A model generated the notes under the pieces. It was not told the origin of the DNA, did not search any database, and worked only from the letters and a program-made list of their open reading frames with translations. The position numbers were made by a program, and so were the translations under genes. Below are positions 42,901 through 51,264 of a DNA stretch of 51,264 nucleotides, piece after piece. The stretch lies in the NCBI RefSeq assembly GCF_004348265.1, contig NZ_SMNT01000026.1, positions 1 through 51,264 of the forward strand. The letters run 5' to 3'. Numbering within the stretch: position 1 is the stretch's first letter; each line of letters opens with the position of its first letter. Origin of the DNA: Methylobacterium segetis (lineage in GTDB: Bacteria; Pseudomonadota; Alphaproteobacteria; Rhizobiales; Beijerinckiaceae).

Positions 42901-44028
42901 TCATCCGGCCCTCGCCGCCGGGGCCTCGGCCGGGCTCTCACCGTCCCAGGGAGCCTCGCCCACGAGGGCGGCGAAGCGCTCGTCCGGGAGTTCCTCGAAC
43001 GGCCTCCGCTCCGCTATGCGCTGGCGCAGCTTCCACCGGAGCAGCCGGGGCGTGATCCTCTGGAAGCGCCCCGTCGCCGCGACCAACTCAGGATCCAGGC
43101 CGCCGAGGATGCCTTCCGCCGTCTGTGCCCCGCCTCTGGCGAGAAGGGCGTGGACCTCCCGCATGAACAAGCGCCAGAACGGCCGCTTTCCCATCGCCGC
43201 GACCGCCTCGGCGAGTGGCGGCTCGGGCGTCGCCGCGACGTCCGGCTCGGGCTCGGCCAGCCCGAACCGATGGCCGACGAGGGTCAGCCCGTTGCCGTCC
43301 TGCACCAGGCGCAGGAGGTGATAGCGCAGCCACGCCTCGGTGAGCGGGAAACCCGCCCGCTCGCCCTCCTGCTTGAGCCGGGTCGGGAGCGCTCTCAGGA
43401 GCGGGTGGACCGCCATGGGGCCGCGTTGGCGCACCGCCGCTTCGACCGCGTCCCGCACCTGCCCCCAGAAGTCGTTCGCCTCTCGCGCCAGCTTGAGCCC
43501 GTGCGCGGTATCGACAAACCCGGGCCCGGCGCGACCCTGCGCGAGGGAGTCCGCCTCTCCCGCGGCGGAAACGGGCGGCGCGGCCCCGCCGGCCTGAGTG
43601 CCGACGGCCCGCACCCGGTCGAGCTCGACCTGCAACGCCGCGACCCGCTCCTCCAAGAGATCGACCCGGTCCAGCGCCTCGTCGAGCAGATCCCTCGCCG
43701 CGGCCCTGCAATCCTCGGCTCCGACGAAGTCCGCCAGACCCGCCCGGGCCGCTTCGACCCGGGCCAACTCAAGCAGCTCCCGCCCGATCACCGTAAGCCG
43801 CCTCTCGAACGCCTCCGGCAGGTCCGCCCGTTCGATGGCCGGCCGGTAGTCCTCCCTGTCCTTCCACTTCCTGAGCTCGCGAGCGATGTCGCCGAACGAC
43901 CCGCCGCCGAGCTCCCTCCGGACCGTGCGGACCGAGACCCGCTCCTTGGTGCCACCGGGCGGTGCCGGCCTGGCCCGTATCCGATCCGCGGCTGTCCAGA
44001 CCCCGTTCTCCGTCACCATGCCCGCCAT
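42901..44028 (-). CDS. KfrA-like plasmid DNA-binding protein
   Basis: A 375-residue protein. Residues 5-60 match the KfrA N-terminal DNA-binding domain (VWTAADRIRAR, then VSVRTVRRELGGGSFGDIARELRKWK). A helical, partly coiled-coil region follows (65-145, including EALDRVDLLEERVAALQVELDRV). Unlike typical KfrA, the C-terminal half is a long globular region (about 190-345: FWGQVRDAVEAAVRQRGPM, TEAWLRYHLLRLVQDGNGL, RFQRITPRLLRWKLRQRI). KfrA proteins are found on plasmids, where they bind their own operator and aid stable inheritance. The ATG at 44028 or that at 44019 may be used. The palindrome TACCGGTA at 44040-44047 lies just upstream and may be its operator. Confidence 0.7.
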   Translation of the reverse strand: MAGMVTENGVWTAADRIRARPAPPGGTKERVSVRTVRRELGGGSFGDIARELRKWKDREDYRPAIERADLPEAFERRLTVIGRELLELARVEAARAGLADFVGAEDCRAAARDLLDEALDRVDLLEERVAALQVELDRVRAVGTQAGGAAPPVSAAGEADSLAQGRAGPGFVDTAHGLKLAREANDFWGQVRDAVEAAVRQRGPMAVHPLLRALPTRLKQEGERAGFPLTEAWLRYHLLRLVQDGNGLTLVGHRFGLAEPEPDVAATPEPPLAEAVAAMGKRPFWRLFMREVHALLARGGAQTAEGILGGLDPELVAATGRFQRITPRLLRWKLRQRIAERRPFEELPDERFAALVGEAPWDGESPAEAPAARAG

Positions 44029-44201
44029 CCCAAGCCGTTACCGGTATCATCGCCGCGAGCGGTGAAGAAACGGTCGCGGTCCGCGTGGAGGCTCGGTGTG
44101 GGCGCGAGCGCGAGCCGGACCCGAAGGCGACCGGACAGATAGGCCGCGGGAGGCCTTCGGATTGAGGAACGCCCGGTCGGCGAACGCCCCCATCGTGTAA
44201 C

Positions 44202-44234
44202 GCGTACGCATAACGTTACCCGTTATGCGTACGC
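44202..44234. repeat. Perfect 14-base inverted repeat upstream of KfrA-like gene
   Basis: GCGTACGCATAACG (44202-44215), spacer TTACC, then CGTTATGCGTACGC (44221-44234): a perfect palindrome with a five-base loop. It is flanked by GTAACG and overlaps GTTACC. It is a strong candidate for a plasmid-type operator, partition or replication site, 174 bases upstream of the KfrA-like start. Confidence 0.6.
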
Positions 44235-44461
44235 CTCGGAGTCGCGTGCCAACCGCCGGCGGCAGCAGCCGCCATCCCGCCTTGAGCCGCCGGAAACCTC
44301 GCTACCACCGAAGACGTACTTCGTCGGCCTGCCTCGCCGCACTACGAAGCCATTCAGGACCGTCGCGGCCGACCAGAAGGTGATCCTGTCGGCCCGTACG
44401 CAGGGGCCTCACCGAGGTGCGGCGGCCCGCGAGATCTCGGCACGGGACGGCAGGGGCGCCC

Positions 44462-44644
44462 ATGCTCTTATCCAAGTGCGGTTGCTGCGGGCGGACGGTT
44501 CGCACCGACGCGACGAGGTGCCCGAGCTGTCGCGCCGCAACCGGGGCGGGCATGCGCCCTTCCCCGAACGAGGCGGCATACCGGATCTGCATGCTCGCGG
44601 ACGCGTGCGCCGTCCTCTTCTGGCTCCTCGTGATCCGCCGATAG
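44462..44644 (+). CDS. Small zinc-ribbon protein with C-terminal membrane segment
   Basis: A 60-residue protein with two cysteine pairs (CGCCGRTV and CPSCRAATG) typical of a zinc ribbon, followed by a hydrophobic segment (ICMLADACAVLFWLLVI) near the C-terminus. AGGGG lies five bases before the ATG. It is convergent with the DUF4396 gene, 12 bases away. The function is unknown; the pattern is compatible with a small membrane-anchored metal-binding protein. Confidence 0.5.
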   Translation: MLLSKCGCCGRTVRTDATRCPSCRAATGAGMRPSPNEAAYRICMLADACAVLFWLLVIRR

Positions 44645-44656
44645 GCGCGGACCGGC

Positions 44657-45391
44657 CTACATCCGCTCCTTGATGCCGGAGCCGACGAGCCACCAGTTCA
44701 CCGGGTAGCTGGTCAGGAATCCCGCCACCATCGCGACCTGCATGGCGAACCAGAACTCGACCGAGTTCACCGGGGCGCGCTGGCCGGCCCAGTGCGGGAA
44801 CAGGAAGAATTGGGCGAACGCCATGAAGCCGTACATGCCGACCTGCCAGGCGATCAGCGAGACGGTGTCCGCCTTCACGGCCGCCACCAGACCCTCGCCG
44901 GGGGATAGCCCGCGCATCGGCACGATGGCGTAATACTGGAACGCGATCCCGAGCGCGTACGCGAACACGAAATCCAGGACCCAGACCGCGTACATCTTCT
45001 CATCGAAGAGGGAGTGCCAGCCGAACCAGACGGCGACGGCCGGCACCACGAAGGCGAGCCACTCGGCGGCGACATCGCCCAGCAGGCAGCCGCTGCCGCA
45101 GTGGAGCGCACCCTTGCCGACCATCACCGGGAAGGGCATCCCCGTCGTGTTCGGCGGCTTCTCGCCCCGCTCCTTCGCGTCGTGGTGCGCCTCCATGGTC
45201 GCGAGCCGGCCGTAACTGAAATAGGCCCAGACCACGACCACCGTCCCGAACAGGGCGCTGATCGGCCAGACCACGTTCATCACGGTCATGTGCTGCGGGT
45301 GACGGATCACCTGCGCCGACAGCAGCAGCGAGCAGGCCGCCCCGAGCAGCAGCGCGGCGATCGAGATGGCATGGAGCCAGGTCGGGAACAT
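44657..45391 (-). CDS. DUF4396 integral membrane protein
   Basis: A 244-residue multi-span membrane protein (about six to seven segments) with the DUF4396 marker GALHCGSGCLLGD near residue 97. Members sit beside copper P-type ATPases and may help in copper handling; the mechanism is unknown. It starts eight bases after the copA stop, so it is translated from the same message. Confidence 0.82.
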   Translation of the reverse strand: MFPTWLHAISIAALLLGAACSLLLSAQVIRHPQHMTVMNVVWPISALFGTVVVVWAYFSYGRLATMEAHHDAKERGEKPPNTTGMPFPVMVGKGALHCGSGCLLGDVAAEWLAFVVPAVAVWFGWHSLFDEKMYAVWVLDFVFAYALGIAFQYYAIVPMRGLSPGEGLVAAVKADTVSLIAWQVGMYGFMAFAQFFLFPHWAGQRAPVNSVEFWFAMQVAMVAGFLTSYPVNWWLVGSGIKERM

Positions 45392-45399
45392 GCGCGCTC

Positions 45400-47841
<2,442 letters not shown>

Positions 47842-47925
47842 GACCGGTCCCTCCGCGCGACTTCGATCTCCGCGGCCCGCGAGAGCGGACGCGATTTGGG
47901 CCGCGGACAAGTGGTTCTCTCAGGC

Positions 47926-48423
47926 TTACTGCTTGCCTTCCTTACGGGCGTTCTTGTCGAGCCAGGCAGTGAGCTCCTTGATGCTCTTCTCCTGTTCCTG
48001 GATGCTCTTCTCGGCGATCTTCTTAGCCTCGGGATTGTCGCCGTTCCTCAGGCCGACCTGGGCCATGGCGATGGCGCCCATGTGATGCGGGATCATCGCG
48101 CAGATCCAGGCGACGTCGGGGTCGCCGGCCATCATGCCTTCCATCATCGGGCCGTTCATCTGCATCATGGCGTGCTGCAGGCCCTTCTGGGTGTCGGTCG
48201 CCTGACCGGACATGCCCTGCATCGCCATCGACATGTGGCCCTGCATGTCCTTCATCGAGGACTCCTTGCCGGCCGACGCCGCCTTGCAGGTTGCGGGCAG
48301 CTCGAACGACGGGGCCTGCATGGAGCCGTGGTCGTTGGAGCCATGGTCGTTATCCGCGGCGAGGGCCGCGCCGATGCCGGTCAGCGCCAGGGTCATCGCG
48401 AGTGTCAGGGTACGAACGTTCAT
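47926..48423 (-). CDS. DUF305 secreted copper-resistance-type protein
   Basis: A 165-residue protein. The signal peptide covers residues 1-22 (MNVRTLTLAMTLALTGIGAALA). The mature part is Met/His-rich (DMQGHMSMAMQGM, MIPHHMGAIAMAQVGL), the DUF305 hallmark, and probably binds copper in the periplasm. GGAGGA lies seven bases before the ATG. It is 84 bases upstream of copA on the same strand. Confidence 0.9.
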   Translation of the reverse strand: MNVRTLTLAMTLALTGIGAALAADNDHGSNDHGSMQAPSFELPATCKAASAGKESSMKDMQGHMSMAMQGMSGQATDTQKGLQHAMMQMNGPMMEGMMAGDPDVAWICAMIPHHMGAIAMAQVGLRNGDNPEAKKIAEKSIQEQEKSIKELTAWLDKNARKEGKQ

Positions 48424-48479
48424 GATCATCTCCTCCAATTGATCAATCGGGACGGCCGGCTCGGCCGCCCCGTCAGGGT

Positions 48480-48812
48480 TCAAGCGGTCATTTTCCGGCA
48501 GGTCTCGGCACACCGGCGGCACTGCGCGACGCAGTCCTGCATGTCGCCGACCGCCTCACAGCTCCGCGCGCAGGCCTCGCAGACCTCGGCGCAGGCTCGA
48601 CAGGTGTGCGTGTGCTCGGGCAGGCCGATCAGCATGAAGTGCGCCGAGGTTCGGCATATTTCCGCGCAGGCCATCATCAGGCGAAAATGCTCCGGCTCGA
48701 CGTGCTTGCCGCCGGCGGGGAGACAGTGGTTGGAGGCCATGCCAAGGCAGCTTTGATAGCAGCGCAGGCACTCGTCGATGCAAGATTGCATCTCGCCAGA
48801 CATTTTGTGCAT
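48480..48812 (-). CDS. DUF326 four-helix-bundle copper-storage protein
   Basis: A 110-residue Cys-rich protein with spaced cysteine pairs along four helices (CIDECLRCYQSC, CAEICRTSA, CRACAEVCEACARSC, CVAQCRRCAETC), like the copper-storage protein family (Csp). It likely binds many Cu+ ions in the cytosol, as no signal peptide is seen. AAGGAG lies eight bases before the ATG. It is the first gene of the leftward copper cluster. Confidence 0.9.
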   Translation of the reverse strand: MHKMSGEMQSCIDECLRCYQSCLGMASNHCLPAGGKHVEPEHFRLMMACAEICRTSAHFMLIGLPEHTHTCRACAEVCEACARSCEAVGDMQDCVAQCRRCAETCRKMTA

Positions 48813-48848
48813 CCTTGTTCTCCTTAAGTTGATGGGTGCTGCCATAAG

Positions 48849-48887
48849 TTCAGCAAATACATAGACGTAATTTGCGTTTTTGCTGAA
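48849..48887. promoter_or_regulatory. Inverted repeat in the promoter region of the copper cluster
   Basis: TTCAGCAAA (48849-48857) and TTTGCTGAA (48879-48887) are perfect nine-base arms 21 bases apart in a distinctly A/T-rich stretch (48813-48960). This is the likely promoter and operator for the leftward DUF326-DUF305-copA-DUF4396 genes. It does not resemble the CueR-type site seen at 50005. Confidence 0.5.
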
Positions 48888-48960
48888 TTGCGATCAGATC
48901 CATAACCATATTCGTCGGATTACGTTCAATTTATTGTCTATAATATTTCTGTATGTCTAG

Positions 48961-49183
48961 GCGCGGGTCTGCAATGAGGGCACGCGGCGGCGAGGCTCGT
49001 CGAGGCGTCGCCGACCTTGTGCTGAGCGTGGGCGAGCATCCCGCTGAGACAGCGGCAGAGGGACCCTACGTCAGCGGCGCCGGATCAACGCGAGATGAGA
49101 GATGGGCCTCGCCACGGGATAGTCGGTGCACGCCACGACTGCGGTCGCACCTCGGGCGTCGCGCGCCTCGGGCGCGCCTCATC
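48961..49183. other. No gene seen
   Basis: About 220 bases between the copper-cluster promoter and the next leftward gene. No coding frame is supported. Confidence 0.35.
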
Positions 49184-49660
49184 TCACGCGAGGGTTCGTG
49201 GGGGCTTGCGCAGCGCCTCGGGAGCGATACCCGCGCGTCCGGCGACATTATCCGGGATTAACATGGCCGCCCGAAACATGGGCATGGCGGGTGATGCGGG
49301 TCCGGCAAAAACACCGAATGTGCCGCCCACCGTCGTCCCACAGCAGCGTCGCTTGCAGGGGCCGGGGCAGCAGCATCGGTCGGCATCGACCGCCCGAACG
49401 GATGCCGTCGACTTGCCGGTGGTCACGCGTAGGCGAGGCGCGGTCAACAGCGTCACCGCCAACTCGGCGATGCCCGACGCCTTGTCGAGACCCGGGTTCG
49501 CCGCGGGAAGGGACGCCGTGGCGGCATCCGAGACCATGCGACCGCGGTGGCCGCAGTGGACGTGCCCCTCGTGAGCCTGGACGGCGGACGGCGCGACATG
49601 GGCGATGATCGCGAGGATCATCGCCGCCATCAGACGCACGATATGCCGGTCGAAACCCAT
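49184..49660 (-). CDS. Secreted His/Cys-rich protein, probably metal-related
   Basis: A 158-residue protein with an N-terminal signal or membrane segment (LMAAMILAIIAHVAPSAVQA), directly followed by HEGHVHCGHRG, and later a cysteine cluster (CCCPGPCKRRCC). These are plausible metal ligands. The C-terminus (MFRAAMLIPDNVAGRAG, then PPRTLA) is unusual and may be conserved. I do not recognise the family. It is 94 bases downstream of copZ on the same strand, so it probably shares its promoter. Confidence 0.55.
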   Translation of the reverse strand: MGFDRHIVRLMAAMILAIIAHVAPSAVQAHEGHVHCGHRGRMVSDAATASLPAANPGLDKASGIAELAVTLLTAPRLRVTTGKSTASVRAVDADRCCCPGPCKRRCCGTTVGGTFGVFAGPASPAMPMFRAAMLIPDNVAGRAGIAPEALRKPPRTLA

Positions 49661-49754
49661 GCCGGTCGCCAACCTCGGCCCAAACGTAGGGACGGCGTCG
49701 TCCCTGGGACGTGAATGCGCGCATTCGGGTTTGGTTGCGGCTCGTCCCCCCGAC

Positions 49755-49967
49755 TCACGCCGTCGGGCTCAGCGGCTCGGCGGGGAAGCCTGCGGCGACT
49801 ATGGTCTCGGCAATGCGGTCCGCAGGGCCGGTCGCGCCGGACACGGTCACGAGCTTGGCCCCGAGGTCCACCTCGACCAGGGCGCCCGGCTCGATGCCGG
49901 CGATGGCCCGGGTCACGGACTTGGCGCAGCCTCCGCAACCCATCCTGTCGACCTTGTAGCGGTACAT
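49755..49967 (-). CDS. copZ: CopZ-like copper chaperone (HMA domain)
   Basis: A 70-residue heavy-metal-associated domain protein. The metal site is MGCGGC near residue 9 (CxxC), which passes Cu+ to CopA. AGGGAG precedes the ATG. It lies under a CueR-type promoter (50005-50026) and upstream of the His/Cys-rich gene. Confidence 0.88.
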   Translation of the reverse strand: MYRYKVDRMGCGGCAKSVTRAIAGIEPGALVEVDLGAKLVTVSGATGPADRIAETIVAAGFPAEPLSPTA

Positions 49968-50004
49968 GACGCTCTCCCTGTGGTGGCGTCCCGCACAGAT
50001 GGGG

Positions 50005-50026
50005 CTTCCCATGGTGGGAAGGTCAA
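50005..50026 (-). promoter_or_regulatory. CueR/MerR-type promoter-operator of copZ
   Basis: On the minus strand the sequence is TTGACC (-35) followed by the palindrome CTTCCCA-CCA-TGGGAAG, whose first base is the last C of the -35. The -10 (CATCTG) comes after a 19-base spacer. Long 19-base spacers and this operator are the mark of MerR-family copper activators (CueR). No cueR gene is seen within the window. Confidence 0.75.
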
Positions 50027-50098
50027 GGGTCGCGGAATGCCTCCCGCCAGGTGGGAATGGCGTCGATTCGGGCGGGCGCCCAGGTCGGGGCCGACGTG

Positions 50099-50404
50099 TT
50101 AGGACACCGTGCGGATGATCGCGGCGAACTTGCCGACGGTCATTTGCGTGCGGTCGCCCTCGGTCACGTCCCGGAGAGGATGAGGGTATCCGATCAAGCT
50201 TCCGGGCTTGCGCCGCGTTCGAGGGCGGCGAACCGTTCGGCCTTCACCTCGGCGACGTGGCAGCCGCGTTGGATCGTCCGCCTGGCGTGACTGAACACCC
50301 ATGGGCGTCTCCGGCTGCGTATCGCAGGCAGCGCGCAGGGCACCCAGCGGTATGTCGCTGGCGGCGGCCGGTGCCATCGTGTGCGGGCGTTCAAGGGTCA
50401 GCAT
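50099..50404 (-). CDS. Possible small gene downstream of arsH
   Basis: An open frame of 101 residues that begins at an ATG with AGGAG seven bases upstream, 35 bases after the arsH stop. The first 20 residues look protein-like (MLTLERPHTMAPAAASDIPL); the rest is Arg/Pro-rich, which suggests a frameshifted or decayed gene. It is not recognised. Confidence 0.3.
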   Translation of the reverse strand: MLTLERPHTMAPAAASDIPLGALRAACDTQPETPMGVQSRQADDPTRLPRRRGEGRTVRRPRTRRKPGSLIGYPHPLRDVTEGDRTQMTVGKFAAIIRTVS

Positions 50405-50439
50405 CGGCATGCTCCTCGGGTTGTTTCCCGGGACTGGTC

Positions 50440-51186
50440 TCAGCGCTTCACAAAGCCAATGTCGGCGGCCACCGCGCTCAGCCGCTCCGGCGCGCGCTCC
50501 TTCCGCTCGCTGTAGCGGTCCACCAGGTAGTCGGCCCGCTCTCGGGTCAGGAGCGTGAACTTCACCAGCTCCTCGCACACGTCCACGACCCGCTCGTAGA
50601 GCGGCCCCGGCTTCATCCGGCCCGCGTCGTCAAACTCCTTGTAGGCCATCGGCACGGACGATTGATTCGGGATGGTGATCATCCGCATCCAGCGGCCGAG
50701 CACGCGCAAGGCGTTCACGGCGTTGAAGCTCTGCGAGCCGCCGGAGACCTGCATCACGGCAAGGGTGCGCCCCTGGGTCGGCCGCACGCTGCCCTCGCTC
50801 AAGGGCAGCCAGTCGATCTGACTTTTCATCACGCCGGTCAGGGTACCGTGCCGCTCCGGTGAGACCCACACCTGGCCCTCGGACCAGATCGAGAGATTGC
50901 GCAGCTCCTGCACCTTTAAGTGGTCGGCGGTCGCATCGTCCGGCAGGGGCAGGCCGTCCGCGTGGAAGATCCGCACCTCGCCGCCCATGGCTTCGAGGAG
51001 CCGGGCGGCCTCGTACGCGAGGCAGCGGCTGAACGAGCGCTCCCGCAGCGAGCCGTAGAGGATCAGGAAGCGGGGCGCATGGGTGAACGGCGCCGCCGCG
51101 TCTAGGCTGTCGCGGGTCGGCACCTCGAAATGCGCTTGGCTGAGGTTCGGCAGGCCATCTTTGAAGGGCTGGCTGAGCTTGTCCAA
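50440..51186 (-). CDS. arsH: ArsH-type NADPH-dependent FMN reductase (organoarsenical/metal resistance)
   Basis: Flavodoxin-fold protein that oxidises trivalent organoarsenicals and confers arsenic resistance. The FMN loop [11 protein letters not shown] and the family segment [17 protein letters not shown], followed by KSQIDWLPL, are clear, and length is usual. The start is uncertain: the TTG at 51186 gives a normal N-terminus ([15 protein letters not shown]), and a TTG at 51210 is also in frame but lies inside the operator. No other arsenic gene is seen inside the window; the operon may continue beyond its right edge. Confidence 0.9.
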   Translation of the reverse strand: MDKLSQPFKDGLPNLSQAHFEVPTRDSLDAAAPFTHAPRFLILYGSLRERSFSRCLAYEAARLLEAMGGEVRIFHADGLPLPDDATADHLKVQELRNLSIWSEGQVWVSPERHGTLTGVMKSQIDWLPLSEGSVRPTQGRTLAVMQVSGGSQSFNAVNALRVLGRWMRMITIPNQSSVPMAYKEFDDAGRMKPGPLYERVVDVCEELVKFTLLTRERADYLVDRYSERKERAPERLSAVAADIGFVKR

Positions 51187-51205
51187 GGGACGTCTTTCTT
51201 GTACG

Positions 51206-51223
51206 TTCAAAATATCGTTTGAA
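51206..51223. promoter_or_regulatory. ArsR-type operator upstream of arsH
   Basis: TTCAAA-ATATCG-TTTGAA is a perfect inverted repeat with six-base arms in an A/T-rich patch, the form typical for ArsR/SmtB repressor sites. It overlaps the region just before the arsH start and probably controls it. Confidence 0.55.
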
Positions 51224-51264
51224 GATTGTAACGAAAATGGATGAACCGCAAGCCCTCGCCGCCT

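Overview
The window is very GC-rich and reads like an alphaproteobacterium of the Methylobacterium type. The basis is codon bias, the selA/selD pair, the DUF938 and YARHG genes and the KfrA-like protein; no rRNA or other marker gene fixes the genus. The first 10.7 kb look chromosomal. Everything after about 10.74 kb looks acquired: transposition genes, defence-type genes, plasmid-type proteins and metal resistance.

Layout. 0-4.1 kb: a cobalamin riboswitch, then a TonB-dependent receptor and a PepSY membrane protein. 3.8-6.4 kb: a nucleotidyltransferase, a DUF938 methyltransferase and a HAD hydrolase. 6.4-10.6 kb: a ParA ATPase with a ribbon-helix-helix-like partner, selA, a small secreted protein and selD. 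10.7-20 kb: three same-orientation copies of what looks like one transposon end (10736, ~11576, ~19850). Between the second and third copies lies a defence-type block: a SIR2/middle-component/ABC-ATPase operon, a uracil-glycosylase-like plus MazG-like pair, and a divergent acidic TIR-like plus Nmad2-like pair. 20.8-28.2 kb: a leftward Tn7/Tn5053-like transposition operon (TniQ, TniB, TniA, TnsA). It also encodes a second, catalytically dead transposase that appears split into two genes on either side of tnsA.

28.3-40 kb: a block of mostly unrecognised genes with several apparent pseudo-enzymes. A dead metallophosphoesterase is translationally coupled to a soluble FtsH-like AAA/M41 protease, and an intact metallophosphoesterase lies just upstream. 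There is a PolB-type exonuclease, and two divergent ParA-fold proteins lack a P-loop. 40-44.6 kb: an ArsR regulator, a predicted HhH/PD-(D/E)xK endonuclease and a KfrA-like plasmid protein, with strong inverted repeats. 44.6-51.2 kb: copper resistance (DUF4396, CopA, DUF305, DUF326, a His/Cys-rich secreted protein, CopZ with a CueR-type operator) and arsH with an ArsR-type operator.

How it fits together. The best reading is serial insertion of Tn7-like elements next to selD, carrying defence genes, joined to plasmid- or ICE-like and metal-resistance DNA. The most unusual features are the split inactive transposase, the tandem array of transposon ends around the defence genes, and the repeated pairing of intact and dead paralogues.
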